64,000 nucleotides of DNA from Phytoactinopolyspora alkaliphila (lineage in GTDB: Bacteria; Actinomycetota; Actinomycetes; Jiangellales; Jiangellaceae). The position numbers were made by a program, and so were the translations under genes. The stretch is taken from contig NZ_JAAGOB010000005.1 in NCBI RefSeq assembly GCF_010550695.1, positions 307,547-371,546 of the forward strand. Direction: 5' to 3'. Each line of letters starts with the position of its first letter. The stretch's first letter is position 1. The notes beneath the pieces are model-generated. The model made no database searches. It was not told the origin of the DNA and was given only the letters and a program-made list of their open reading frames with translations. Below, piece by piece: positions 25,443 through 34,310 of the stretch.

Positions 25443-26570
25443 TCAGGTGGCAAACTCGCGGGGGTAGAGCCGGCGGCGGGCGGCCAGTGCGGCGTACACC
25501 AGGGCGACGAGCACGGGAACCTCGATCAGGGGGCCGACGACGCCGGCCAGCGCCTGACCGCTGGTGACGCCGAAGACGGCGATCGACACCGCGATGGCCA
25601 GCTCGAAGTTGTTTCCCGCGGCGGTGAACGCCAGGGTGGTGGTCTTCGGGTAGCCGAGTCCGAGCCGGTATCCGAGGGCGAACGACCCGGCGAACATCAC
25701 GACGAAGTACACCAGAAGCGGTACCGCGATCCGGGCGACATCGGCGGGCCGACTGGTGACGGTCTCTCCTTGCAGGGCGAACAGCACGACGATGGTGAAC
25801 AGGAGTCCGTACAGCGCCCACGGACCGGCCCGGGGGAGGAAGCGGGCTTCGTACCACTCGCGCCCTCTGGCTCGCTCACCCAGCGTCCGGCTCGCGTAGC
25901 CGGCCAGCAGGGGGACGCCGAGAAAGACCAGGACGCTGACAGCGACGGTCCAGACCGAGAAGCCGGCAGAGGTGGTCTCCAGGCCGAGCCACCGCGGCAG
26001 GATCTGCAGATAGAACCAGGCCAGTGCGGAGAACGCGAGGATCTGGAACACCGAGTTGACCGCCACGAGGACGGCGGCCGCTTCCCGGTCGCCACAGGCG
26101 AGGTCGTTCCAGATCAGCACCATGGCGATGCACCTGGCCAGCCCGACGATGATCAGGCCGGTCCGGTACTCGGGCAGGTCGGCGAGGAAGACCCAAGCGA
26201 GGGTGAACATCACCGCGGGGCCGGCGATCCAGTTGAGGGCGACGGATGTGATGAGGAGACGCCGGTCAGCGGTCACCTGGCCGGCCTCGTCGTAGCGCAC
26301 CTTCGCCAGGACCGGATACATCATGACGAGCAGCCCGACGGCGATGGGCAGGCTGACCGAGCCGATGGCCACGGCGTCGAGAGCGTCGTCCAAGCCGGGG
26401 ATGAGATTGCCGAGAAGTAAGCCGGCGACCATGGCCGCTGCGATCCACACCGGAAGAAGGCGGTCCAGCGCGGAGAGCCGGTGCAGCACAGCCGCCTCGG
26501 GGGCCTCCGGCGATGTGTCCGGCGACGGCTGCCGTGGTGCGGCCGTGGCGGAACTGTCGTTCACGGACAC
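25443..26570 (-). CDS. acr3: ACR3-family arsenite efflux permease
   Basis: This 375-residue membrane protein with about ten helices exports arsenite (and often antimonite). ACR3 hallmarks include IAVGLLVMMYPVLAKVRYDE, GLARCIAMVLIWNDLACGD with the essential cysteine in the fourth helix, and TTLAFTAAGNNFELAIAV. The N-terminal 30 residues are hydrophilic. GTG start. It overlaps the upstream arsR gene by 10 bp, making an arsR-acr3 operon that ArsR probably represses. The arsenate reductases that feed it lie beyond the pst genes. Confidence 0.94.
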   Translation of the reverse strand: MSVNDSSATAAPRQPSPDTSPEAPEAAVLHRLSALDRLLPVWIAAAMVAGLLLGNLIPGLDDALDAVAIGSVSLPIAVGLLVMMYPVLAKVRYDEAGQVTADRRLLITSVALNWIAGPAVMFTLAWVFLADLPEYRTGLIIVGLARCIAMVLIWNDLACGDREAAAVLVAVNSVFQILAFSALAWFYLQILPRWLGLETTSAGFSVWTVAVSVLVFLGVPLLAGYASRTLGERARGREWYEARFLPRAGPWALYGLLFTIVVLFALQGETVTSRPADVARIAVPLLVYFVVMFAGSFALGYRLGLGYPKTTTLAFTAAGNNFELAIAVSIAVFGVTSGQALAGVVGPLIEVPVLVALVYAALAARRRLYPREFAT

Positions 26571-26899
26571 GGCCTCCGCACATTCTGGCTCTGGACGACG
26601 TGGGTGGCGTCAGCGAGCTGGTTGACCACCTGCGCCAGCCGGTTCATCGCCTCGGGTCGCAGCCGGTGGTACGTGTACCGGCCGTGTGGCTCGCTCTCCA
26701 CCAGGCCGGCGTCGCGTAGAAAGCGGAGGTGGTTCGAGACGTTGGTCTGGCGGGCGCCCGTCTCGTCCACCAAGTGACAGGTGCACAGGGCCTCTGCCGC
26801 CAGGAGGTGTACGATCTTCAGCCGCACCGGGTCGGCCAGCGCGCGTAACCAGGCGACCTGCTGATCGAAATGTATATCAGTCTCTACTGATGTCATCAT
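26561..26899 (-). CDS. arsR: ArsR-family arsenite-responsive repressor
   Basis: This 112-residue winged-helix repressor begins MMTSVETDIHFDQQVAWL. LRALADPVRLKIVHLLA is followed by EALCTCHLVDETG, where the Cys-x-Cys resembles the metalloid-sensing cysteines of ArsR helix 3. The recognition helix is RQTNVSNHLRFLRDAGLVES. The open frame extends 83 codons upstream without domain sequence, so the paired ATGs at 26899/26896 are used. A palindromic candidate operator overlaps the start. It is cotranscribed with acr3 and divergent from pstS. Confidence 0.92.
   Translation of the reverse strand: MMTSVETDIHFDQQVAWLRALADPVRLKIVHLLAAEALCTCHLVDETGARQTNVSNHLRFLRDAGLVESEPHGRYTYHRLRPEAMNRLAQVVNQLADATHVVQSQNVRRPCP
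26876..26891. promoter_or_regulatory. Candidate ArsR operator overlapping the arsR start
   Basis: ATCAGTCTCTACTGAT is a perfect 6-bp inverted repeat with a 4-base spacer, resembling ArsR/SmtB operators. It lies within the first ten codons of arsR, a position that would allow autorepression. Confidence 0.5.
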
Positions 26900-27206
26900 G
26901 CGCTGACACGTTACGGGGAGAAGCTTGCCTGCGCAAACGCGTGCCGCAGGCCGGTCAACGCTCTCTCCGGACCAGCCCGGAAGGCCCTCCGTGATCCGGT
27001 CGAGACGTCCCTGACCTGGCGGTCTTAACCGGTTCGCGACCTCACACGCGGGATGTTTACCTGAACGTCGCCGATTAGCCGGGCAAACGTCCTCCAGCGC
27101 ACCGGTGACGTTCATGCCTCGTTCACCCTCAGCGGGGAACGGCGTCACTTCGGGTCTTTAGCGTCGGTGACGACATAAAGACTGACCACATCCGGAAGGA
27201 TCCGAC
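26900..27206. promoter_or_regulatory. Divergent arsR/pstS promoter region
   Basis: This 307-bp gene-free stretch separates arsR (leftwards) from pstS (rightwards). The right third contains the PHO box at 27110-27131, and a weaker PHO-like GTTTACCTGAA occurs at 27055-27065. No convincing -10/-35 pair could be fixed by eye and no gene is seen in either strand. Confidence 0.6.
27110..27131 (+). promoter_or_regulatory. PHO box (PhoP-binding direct repeats) upstream of pstS
   Basis: Two adjacent 11-base units, GTTCATGCCTC and GTTCACCCTCA, match the actinomycete PhoP direct-repeat unit with its conserved GTTCA core. They lie 76 bp before the pstS start, where phosphate starvation control would be expected. 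Confidence 0.75.
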
Positions 27207-28241
27207 GTGAAGATCAGCACTGCTCGCCGGCGACTGGCGCCCCTTGCGGTTGCCAGCGCTGCGGCGCTCGTCCTGGTCGCTTGTGGAAGCGACGATGCCA
27301 GCGACGACACCAACACCTCCTCTGAGGACTCCTCCAGCGAGGAACAGCCTGCGGACGACGATTCCGAGGACGAGCCGGCCGACAACGGCGATGAGCTGTC
27401 CGGATCGGTCGTGGTAGACGGCTCCAGCACTGTTGCGCCGCTGGGTGAGGCCGCGGCCGAACTCTTCATGATGGAGACGCCTGGCGTCCAGGTCACCGTG
27501 GGAACATCCGGTACCGGCGGTGGATTCGAGAAGTTCTGCAACGGCGAGACCGACATCTCCGAGGCATCCCGTCCGATCAAGGATGAGGAAGCAGCGATCT
27601 GCGAGAGCAACGGCATCGCGTTCGAAGGCCTCACCGTGGCCAACGACGCGCTGACCGTGCTCGTCAACCCGGAAAACCCGCTGCAGTGCATCACGGTCGA
27701 GCAGCTTCAGGCGATCTGGGGCCCGGACTCCAGCGCCTCCAACTGGAACGAGATCGACGGTATCGACCTCGATGCGCCGCTCGACCTGTACGGCCCCGGC
27801 ACCGACTCCGGAACGTTCGACTACTTCACCGAGGCGATCAACGGTGAAAGCGGCGCCCAGCGCACCGACTACAACAACATCGGCGAGGACGACAACACCG
27901 GGATCATCGGCGTCGAAGGCTCCACCGGTGGCATGTTCTACGTCGGCTTCTCCTACTACATGGAGAACCAGGACCGGGTGAAGGCTCTGGAAATCGATGG
28001 CGGCGACGGCTGCGTAGCCCCGTCCTACGAGACGGTTCAGGACGGCTCCTACAGCCCGCTCGGCCGGGGGCTGTTCGTCTACCCGTCCGACGCCGCGTTG
28101 GAGAAGCCGGAGGTGCTGGCCTTCATCAACTTCTTCATCAGCAACGCAGAGCCGATCGCCGAAGCCGCGGGCTTCATCGGGATGACCGATGAGCAGGCGA
28201 GTGAGGCGCAGGCGCAGGTCGACGCTCTGGTCGGCGGCTGA
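27207..28241 (+). CDS. pstS: Phosphate ABC transporter substrate-binding lipoprotein
   Basis: This 344-residue secreted lipoprotein captures phosphate for PstCAB. A signal peptide ends in the lipobox LVAC with Cys26. A very acidic linker (DDTNTSSEDSSSEEQ-type) of about 45 residues follows. The phosphate-binding motifs are VDGSSTVAPL, VGTSGTGGGFEKFC, ISEASRPIKDEE and GPGTDSGTFDYFTE. AAGGAT lies upstream of the ATG. The overall low-phosphate signature upstream and the ars genes on both sides suggest competition with arsenate. First gene of pstSCAB. Confidence 0.95.
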   Translation: MKISTARRRLAPLAVASAAALVLVACGSDDASDDTNTSSEDSSSEEQPADDDSEDEPADNGDELSGSVVVDGSSTVAPLGEAAAELFMMETPGVQVTVGTSGTGGGFEKFCNGETDISEASRPIKDEEAAICESNGIAFEGLTVANDALTVLVNPENPLQCITVEQLQAIWGPDSSASNWNEIDGIDLDAPLDLYGPGTDSGTFDYFTEAINGESGAQRTDYNNIGEDDNTGIIGVEGSTGGMFYVGFSYYMENQDRVKALEIDGGDGCVAPSYETVQDGSYSPLGRGLFVYPSDAALEKPEVLAFINFFISNAEPIAEAAGFIGMTDEQASEAQAQVDALVGG

Positions 28242-28291
28242 AAACCGTGAACCCCGGCTACCTGGCGAGAAGGCAGTAGGTCACGCCCACC

Positions 28292-29251
28292 ATGACCACA
28301 GCTGGCATCACGGTCTCCGGCGGCGGCGCGGGAAACTCCCCGCGCCGTTCGCTGGAGGCTCCCAGCCCGCGCTACGGCGAAAAGACGGTCAAGGTCATCC
28401 TTGCCGCGTGTGCCGGACTCTCTGTCCTGGTCACGACGGGTATCGTTCTCTCCCTGCTGTCCGGCGCGGCTGACTTCTTTCGTGAGGTGCCGATTCACGA
28501 GTTCCTCTTCGGCACCACGTGGGCGCCGGCGTTCGCCGACGCCCACTTCGGCGTCATCCCGATCGTGACGGGAACGCTCAACATCGTCTTCTGGGCGTTG
28601 GTGGTCTCGATACCCCTCGGCTTGCTTTCCGCGATCTACCTCAGCGAGTACGCGCCGAACCGGGTCCGTAAGACCATCAAGCCGATGCTGGAGGTGCTTG
28701 AGGGCATCCCCACCGTCGCCATCGGCCTGTTCGCGCTGATGTTCCTGCGGCCGTTTCTCGAAGACGTCTTCCCCTTCTTGGACTGGACCGGACCGCACGC
28801 CATCGGCGTAGCGGGAGTGGCCGTAGGGCTCCTGATCGTTCCCCTGGTCGCGTCGATCTCCGACGATGCCATGCGGTCAGTCCCGCGTGGCCTGCGTGAG
28901 GGTGCCTACGCACTCGGTGCGAGCAAGCTGCGGGTCTCGGCGCGGGTGGTCTTTCCCGCCGCCATCTCGGGCATCGTCGCCGCGATAGTCCTCGCCGTAT
29001 CACGCGCCATCGGAGAGACCATGGTGGTGTTGATGGCGGCGGGCGCCCGGCCGCAGATCACCTTCGACCCCACCAAATCCGCCCAGACCATGACCGCCTT
29101 CATCGGGCAGACCGCCACGGGGGAGATCTCCTTCGGCACCATCGCGTACTACACGATCTTCGCCGTGGGTGCCCTGTTGTTCGTCATGACCCTGGTGATG
29201 AACCTCTTCGCGGTCCGCCTGGTCCGTCGCTTCCGTGAGGTGTACGAATAG
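28292..29251 (+). CDS. pstC: Phosphate ABC transporter permease PstC
   Basis: This 319-residue inner-membrane subunit has about six helices after a 30-residue hydrophilic N-terminus. IPLGLLSAIYLSEYAPNRVR and the EAA loop LREGAYALGASKLRVSARVV (which contacts PstB) are present, with SRAIGETMVVLMAAGARP. It is paired with PstA, whose start codon follows its stop with no gap. ATG start 50 bp after pstS. Confidence 0.95.
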   Translation: MTTAGITVSGGGAGNSPRRSLEAPSPRYGEKTVKVILAACAGLSVLVTTGIVLSLLSGAADFFREVPIHEFLFGTTWAPAFADAHFGVIPIVTGTLNIVFWALVVSIPLGLLSAIYLSEYAPNRVRKTIKPMLEVLEGIPTVAIGLFALMFLRPFLEDVFPFLDWTGPHAIGVAGVAVGLLIVPLVASISDDAMRSVPRGLREGAYALGASKLRVSARVVFPAAISGIVAAIVLAVSRAIGETMVVLMAAGARPQITFDPTKSAQTMTAFIGQTATGEISFGTIAYYTIFAVGALLFVMTLVMNLFAVRLVRRFREVYE

Positions 29252-30196
29252 ATGGCCACTGACGAGAAGCCGCCACGCACCGCCCGGACCCGATTGGCCG
29301 TCGCAGGTGCCAGGTCCTCGACGGAGAGTGTCTTCGGGGCTCGCGGCCGCGGAGACCGGCTGGGCAACCGATTCTTTTTGGCGTTCCTTCTCCTGGGAAT
29401 GGCGATGGCGATCACCGGCCTGGCCGCGATGATCATCTGGGCCATCATCGAAGGGTCGCCGCGCTTGAGCATGGACCTGATCACCAATGGTCCCTCGACA
29501 CTGGCCCCGGAGACCGCGGGTTACCGGCCAGCGATTCTGGGATCGATCTACGTGATCGGAGGCGTGATCGCGCTGATCGTCCCGCTGGGCGTGGGCGCCG
29601 CCGTCTACCTTGAGGAGTTCGCCGACAAGACGCGCTGGTGGAACCGGCTGATCGAGCTGAACATCCAGAACCTGGCCGGCGTCCCCTCGATCGTCTTCGG
29701 CATTCTCGGCCTGGCCTTCATTGTGCGCTCACCGCTGAGCCTCGGGGCCGTTCCGGCAGCGGGAGCCGTCACGATCGCGCTGCTCGTCCTGCCGACAGTG
29801 ATCATCGCGGCGCGAGAGGCGATCCGCGCGGTCCCGCCGTCCATTCGGGAGGGATCACTTGCCCTCGGCGCCACCCAGTGGCAGACCATCTACCGGCAGG
29901 TACTGCCGGCCGCGATGTCCGGGATACTCACGGGCGTGATCCTCGCTGTCGCGCGGGCCATCGGCGAGGCGGCACCGCTGCTGCTCGTCGGCGCCGTCAC
30001 GTTCGTGACGTCCGACCCCAGCTTCTTCGGCCCCGGCTTCACCACGTTGCCCACCCAGATTTTCGATTGGGCTCGTCGGCCGCAGGAGGAGTTCCAGGTT
30101 CTAGCCGCGGCGGGTGTCCTGATCATGCTGGCATTGGTGCTGGTCATGAACTCGTTCGCTGTCTGGCTCCGCAATCGATTCGAGCAGAAGTGGTAG
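29252..30196 (+). CDS. pstA: Phosphate ABC transporter permease PstA
   Basis: This 314-residue partner permease has a hydrophilic leader of about 45 residues, then six helices. [20 protein letters not shown] and [20 protein letters not shown] are family landmarks. The EAA loop is [20 protein letters not shown] and the last-helix motif [18 protein letters not shown]. It starts directly after the pstC stop, so translation is coupled. Confidence 0.95.
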   Translation: MATDEKPPRTARTRLAVAGARSSTESVFGARGRGDRLGNRFFLAFLLLGMAMAITGLAAMIIWAIIEGSPRLSMDLITNGPSTLAPETAGYRPAILGSIYVIGGVIALIVPLGVGAAVYLEEFADKTRWWNRLIELNIQNLAGVPSIVFGILGLAFIVRSPLSLGAVPAAGAVTIALLVLPTVIIAAREAIRAVPPSIREGSLALGATQWQTIYRQVLPAAMSGILTGVILAVARAIGEAAPLLLVGAVTFVTSDPSFFGPGFTTLPTQIFDWARRPQEEFQVLAAAGVLIMLALVLVMNSFAVWLRNRFEQKW

Positions 30197-30282
30197 GTGG
30201 CACGGTGACCAACAACCTGACCCAGGAGATCACGCGTACGCCACCGCGCAGTGCTGGCGACGACATCAAGGAGGCTTCCGGC

Positions 30283-31128
30283 GTGTATGATCAGACCGAC
30301 ATCTCGGTGCGTCCGGAGGAGTTCCGGCAACGTGGGCCGGCCGAACACCGCGAGAAGACGTTCGAGCTCAGGAATGTCTCGGTGTCGTATGGCGGTAATC
30401 GAGCCGTCCATGACGTGAGCATGGACATCTTCCACAAGAACATCACGGCTCTCATCGGCCCGTCCGGATGCGGCAAGAGCACGCTGCTGCGCTCGCTCAA
30501 CCGGATGAACGACCTGGTGCCTAGCGCCAAGGTCGAGGGCTCGCTGCTGTACCACGGCGCGGACATCTACGGACCCAAGGTGGATCCCGTGCAGGTCCGC
30601 AAGGTGATCGGCATGGTCTTCCAAAAGCCGAACCCGTTCCCCAAGTCGATTTACGACAACGTCGCCTTCGGCCCACGGACAACGGGCATCAAGGGCGACA
30701 TGGATGACATCGTCGAGGAAGCGCTGCGCCGGGCCGGGCTGTGGGACGAGGTCAAGGACCGGCTGGACGACAACGCTTACGGTATGTCCGGGGGCCAGCA
30801 GCAACGGCTCTGCATCGCACGGTGCATCGCCGTCGAGCCGGACGTGATCCTGATGGACGAACCGTGCTCAGCTTTGGACCCGATTTCCACGGCGCGGATC
30901 GAGGACCTGATGCTCGAGCTCAAGGAGCGCTACTCCATCGTCATCGTCACGCACAATATGCAGCAGGCCGCTCGCGTCTCGGACATGACGGCCTTTCTCA
31001 TGGTTGAGCTGACCGCGGACGAGAAGAGCCGGTGGGGCGAGCTGATCGAGTACGACGACACGAGCAAGATCTTCACCAATCCGGGCGACTCCCGTACAGA
31101 GGACTACATCAGCGGCCGGGTCGGCTGA
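30283..31128 (+). CDS. pstB: Phosphate ABC transporter ATP-binding protein
   Basis: This protein of about 281 residues drives phosphate import. Walker A is [20 protein letters not shown], the Q-loop [15 protein letters not shown], the signature [17 protein letters not shown], Walker [14 protein letters not shown] and the switch [16 protein letters not shown] at 30283 is chosen because AAGGAGG sits eight bases upstream. An in-frame GTG at 30205, eight bases after pstA, would add 26 residues but has a weaker site. Last gene of the operon; phoU is not adjacent. Confidence 0.93.
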   Translation: MYDQTDISVRPEEFRQRGPAEHREKTFELRNVSVSYGGNRAVHDVSMDIFHKNITALIGPSGCGKSTLLRSLNRMNDLVPSAKVEGSLLYHGADIYGPKVDPVQVRKVIGMVFQKPNPFPKSIYDNVAFGPRTTGIKGDMDDIVEEALRRAGLWDEVKDRLDDNAYGMSGGQQQRLCIARCIAVEPDVILMDEPCSALDPISTARIEDLMLELKERYSIVIVTHNMQQAARVSDMTAFLMVELTADEKSRWGELIEYDDTSKIFTNPGDSRTEDYISGRVG

Positions 31129-31207
31129 ACGGCGCGCCACCGCGGGTACGTCGGGGAGCGCGAGTCCTGGCGTGCCGCCCTCCGGCGGAGCCCATCGAGG
31201 TATTCGC

Positions 31208-31882
31208 TCAGCCGACGCTGCCCGACAGCGGTCCGGCCGTGATGTTCAGGCTGTCCAGGAGCGCCCGGACGCGGCGCTCTATCTCGTCGCGGATGGGCCG
31301 CACGGCCGCGATGCCTTGTCCGGCTGGATCCTCGAGGGTCCAGTCCTCGTAGCGCTTGCCGGGGAAGACCGGGCAGGAGTCCCCGCAACCCATGGTGATC
31401 ACGACGTCGGCGGCGCGGACGATCTCGTCGGTCCAGGGCTTGGGAAACTCCCGGGAGATGTCGATGCCGCGCTCTGCCATCGCCTCGACCGCGGCCGGGT
31501 TCACCTCCGTGCCGGGCTCCGAGCCCCCGGACCACGCCGCCGCTCGCCCGCCGGCCAGATGCTCGAAGAAGCCCATCGCCATCTGGGACCGGCCCGCGTT
31601 GTGCACACACAGGAACAACACGACCGGGACTCCGTCGTCGTGCTGGCCCTCGACCCTGAGGAGGGCCTTCAGCCGTTGCCGGGCGAACCGTTCAGCGACC
31701 AGGGGGAGGTAGTCGGGAATGCGCGCGTCTTCGGAGAAGTGGTCGAAGCTCGCGTCGAGGAAGCTGCGTATGGTTTCTTCGGCAAGGACGCCGTGGAACT
31801 CGTCGGCCAGCCGGCCAGCGGCCACATCAAGGGCATGATCCAGCTCGATCACCGGCTTGTCATCGGACGGGTTCGGCGTCAT
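31208..31882 (-). CDS. arsC: Arsenate reductase of the low-molecular-weight phosphatase fold with N-terminal helical domain
   Basis: This 224-residue protein reduces arsenate to arsenite for export by ACR3. The C-terminal two thirds hold the P-loop FLCVHNAGRSQMAMG (Cys92, Arg98) and MGCGDSCPVFPGKRYEDW with two further cysteines, followed by DPAGQGIAAVRPIRDEIERR. Residues 1-80 form a separate three-helix segment (ETIRSFLDASFDHFSEDARI) common in actinobacterial ArsC. GGAG precedes the ATG. It overlaps the upstream ArsR-ArsC fusion gene by 23 bp in the same operon. The thiol partner (mycothiol/mycoredoxin or thioredoxin) cannot be told. Confidence 0.92.
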   Translation of the reverse strand: MTPNPSDDKPVIELDHALDVAAGRLADEFHGVLAEETIRSFLDASFDHFSEDARIPDYLPLVAERFARQRLKALLRVEGQHDDGVPVVLFLCVHNAGRSQMAMGFFEHLAGGRAAAWSGGSEPGTEVNPAAVEAMAERGIDISREFPKPWTDEIVRAADVVITMGCGDSCPVFPGKRYEDWTLEDPAGQGIAAVRPIRDEIERRVRALLDSLNITAGPLSGSVG

Positions 31883-32588
31883 CGACTTCTCCAGACTCTT
31901 CGAGGATGGGCGTGCTCGTCGTCGCCGCGGTCAGTATCGCTGCGAGCCGGGATATCCGCCGGCTGAGCCGGCCGAACGCGTCGTCGAAGGCTTGGTCGGT
32001 CCCGGCGCGGACAGGATCCGGGATCGACCAGTGCAGGCGTCGCAGCTCACCCATCTCCTCGTGTGCCTGGTCGCATACGGCGATCACCAGGTCATCCCGG
32101 CCGGTAACCTCGGCGACGTGGTGGGTACGCGCTGCGGGCAAGGACAGCCCGTGCCGGCGAATCGCGGCCAGGGCAGCGGGATGGACCTCGCGCGCCGGCC
32201 GGGTCCCTGCGGACGCCACCGGGATGGTGCTGCGCCTGCACCAGAGCGCGGCGGCGATCTGCGAGCGGGCCGAGTTACGCGAACAGACGAAGAGAATCCG
32301 CGGAGCGTGCAGTGGGGTGCCGACGGGGATACCCGCCAGGGCTTCGGCGACGAGCGTGACATACGTGCGCCGGCGATCCCCTTCCGACCGGGTGCGCCGG
32401 ACAAGGCCGGCACCTTCCAGGACCTTCAGGTGATGAGCCAGCAGATTGGACCCGACGCCAAGCTGGCCGGCGAGTTCACCCGGTGCCGCATCCCCGGCCG
32501 CGAGAGCGTCGACGATGGCAACGCGGGCGGGATCGCCGAGAGCGGCGTGCACGGCGGCACGCCGCTCAACAGATAGCTCAGTATTCAT
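31860..32588 (-). CDS. ArsR repressor fused to low-molecular-weight arsenate reductase/phosphatase
   Basis: This 242-residue fusion has two domains. An N-terminal winged helix (residues 8-85) shows AALGDPARVAIVDALAAGD and LGVGSNLLAHHLKVLEGAGL. A C-terminal LMW-phosphatase/ArsC domain follows from about 95, with P-loop RILFVCSRNSARSQIAAALW (Cys102, Arg108) and a late catalytic Asp in WSIPDP. The ATG at 32588 is preferred over one 12 codons upstream because the likely operator lies in that interval. It is upstream of and overlaps arsC. Whether the P-loop domain reduces arsenate or acts as a sensor is unknown. Confidence 0.88.
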   Translation of the reverse strand: MNTELSVERRAAVHAALGDPARVAIVDALAAGDAAPGELAGQLGVGSNLLAHHLKVLEGAGLVRRTRSEGDRRRTYVTLVAEALAGIPVGTPLHAPRILFVCSRNSARSQIAAALWCRRSTIPVASAGTRPAREVHPAALAAIRRHGLSLPAARTHHVAEVTGRDDLVIAVCDQAHEEMGELRRLHWSIPDPVRAGTDQAFDDAFGRLSRRISRLAAILTAATTSTPILEESGEVDDAEPVR

Positions 32589-32590
32589 TG

Positions 32591-32608
32591 ACTCAATATT
32601 CGTTGAGT
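32591..32608. promoter_or_regulatory. Candidate ArsR-type operator upstream of the arsR-arsC fusion
   Basis: ACTCAATATTCGTTGAGT has a perfect 6-bp inverted repeat (ACTCAA/TTGAGT) and lies just before the chosen start of the fusion gene, in AT-rich sequence that stands out from the surrounding GC-rich DNA. It suits an ArsR/SmtB dimer. Confidence 0.55.
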
Positions 32609-32681
32609 TTCTGGATTGTGTCAACTTGCTTCCGACACGGAGCGGAGCGGCGAAACGGGCGTGGTGCGGGGAGCGGGTGTT

Positions 32682-34310
32682 TCACGTGCGGCTGCCGCGC
32701 GCCCTCCGGCGTACGCGGCGCTGCCACCGGTCCATCTCGCCGCGCAGCGGGGTGGCCACGAACTCGCCGAGGGTGACGCCCGCGGCCAGCGCCAGCCCGA
32801 TCCCTACCGCACCGAAAAGCATGCTGGCACCGGCGAGGAGGTCATTGCTCTCGACCATCGTGAACATGGACCGGTAGATCAGCAGACCGGGCAGCAGGGG
32901 CGTGATGCCGCAGACCGAGATGGCCAGCGCGGGCGCGCCGAGCCGTTCGGCCACACCGCCGGCCAGTATGCCCACGACGAGCGCCGCTGCGAACGACGAG
33001 CCCGCAGGGCCCAGACCGACATCGTTGACGATCAGATACATGCCCGCCGAAACGACACCGACGCCGGTGGCGACCGCCACGGTTCGTGGTCGGCTGTACG
33101 ACGCCAACCCCCACGAGCCGGCGATCACGCCTCCGGCGACGAGCTGGACGATGAACGGTGTCGACAGGGCGGAGTGATCGACGACTCGTAGCGGGACGCC
33201 TATCCGCTGCCCGATGTCGAGGACGAATCCGACGCCGATCACGATCCCGATGGTGTAGATGGCCACCTCGAACGAGCGCGCCGCAGCGGTGAGCGGGTAG
33301 CCGGAGATCGCGTCCTCGGCCGCACCCACCAAAGACAAGCCTGCCAGCAGGACGACGATCCCCGCCGCCACCACGAGCGAGGGAGTCACCAGGTCCTCGC
33401 GCCAGCCGAACTCCTCCCGCCCCCAGTTCAGGAACAACGCCACGATGGTGGCGAAGCCGGCGCCGATGGCCTGCTGGAACATGTAGGGCAGACCCTCGTT
33501 TCGCAACCAGCGCAGCAGCCGGTCGATGATCATCGTCGTCGCCGCGGCGAGACACGCGGCCAGCCACGCTCCGTTGAGCAACACGGCTACGCCGGCGGCC
33601 ATGCCACCCAGCGCGAACGTAACCACCCATCGGCGGTAAGGATGCGGCGCCGCGACGATCTCATCGAGGCGCACGTGCGCGTCGGCCAGGCCGATCTCGC
33701 CCTTTCCGGCTGCCTGGACCAGGTCGAACAGGTCGGCGAGCCGGCTGTAGTCCGCGGTGCGCACGTTGATCACGCGGACCTTGGTGATCGGATCGTCGTC
33801 CCGGTCGATGGTGGCGGTGATCGAGGTGAAGGTGATGTCGATGATGCATGTGGTCACGCCGAAGCCTGCCGCCAGCCGCAGCAGAGCCGCCGTGGTGTCG
33901 GCCACCGGAGCGCCGGTGGTGATCAATGCCTCACCTGTGCGCAGAACCAGGTCGAGGACGGATCTCTCCACTTCGGCGGTGAGCCCGCTCTGCCGGCGGG
34001 GGAGCGCGATCGGCACGGTCGGCGGCCCGGTCTCCGTCACTACCCGGCGTGCTCGATCCCGCAGCGGCGATATCGGTTTGTCCGCGGGACCGCGACGTAC
34101 CGCGTTCCGGCGCGCGGAACCCGGCGGATCTGGCGGTGCCGGCGGGGATGAGAGAGCCGGCGGAGGTGACGGCGCCGGGTGTGCCGGGCGGGATTGAGTT
34201 GCGCCTGGCGGATCCGGTGGTGCGGACCGACGCGGACCGTGTGGGGCTGGCCCGGGCGGATCGGGGGGCGCCGACCCGTGAGGACCCGGGGGGCGGTTCA
34301 TGTTGCTCAC
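32682..34310 (-). CDS. Threonine/serine exporter family protein (ThrE-like)
   Basis: This 542-residue protein has a Pro-rich hydrophilic N-terminus of about 75 residues (repeats such as PPDPPG). A soluble domain with TGEALITTGAPVADTTAALL and CIIDITFTSITATI follows, then about ten helices, including GAAEDAISGYPLTAAARSFE and ISVCGITPLLPGLLIYRSM. This is the ThrE architecture, with both DUF1212-like halves in one chain. ThrE of Corynebacterium exports threonine and serine; whether this one does is inference. It lies between the ars genes and the decayed nitrate cluster. Confidence 0.88.
   Translation of the reverse strand: MSNMNRPPGPHGSAPPDPPGPAPHGPRRSAPPDPPGATQSRPAHPAPSPPPALSSPPAPPDPPGSARRNAVRRGPADKPISPLRDRARRVVTETGPPTVPIALPRRQSGLTAEVERSVLDLVLRTGEALITTGAPVADTTAALLRLAAGFGVTTCIIDITFTSITATIDRDDDPITKVRVINVRTADYSRLADLFDLVQAAGKGEIGLADAHVRLDEIVAAPHPYRRWVVTFALGGMAAGVAVLLNGAWLAACLAAATTMIIDRLLRWLRNEGLPYMFQQAIGAGFATIVALFLNWGREEFGWREDLVTPSLVVAAGIVVLLAGLSLVGAAEDAISGYPLTAAARSFEVAIYTIGIVIGVGFVLDIGQRIGVPLRVVDHSALSTPFIVQLVAGGVIAGSWGLASYSRPRTVAVATGVGVVSAGMYLIVNDVGLGPAGSSFAAALVVGILAGGVAERLGAPALAISVCGITPLLPGLLIYRSMFTMVESNDLLAGASMLFGAVGIGLALAAGVTLGEFVATPLRGEMDRWQRRVRRRARGSRT

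Noticed and set aside
25314-26420. 368-codon plus-strand frame opposite acr3
   Set aside because: Hydrophilic shadow of the ten-helix ACR3 permease; no ribosome site or motif.
31120-31216. Inverted repeat GTCGGCTGA/TCAGCCGAC at the pstB and arsC ends as a terminator
   Set aside because: The repeat arises because both proteins end Val-Gly-stop with the same codons; the arms are 79 bp apart and only 9 bp long, so structure is doubtful.
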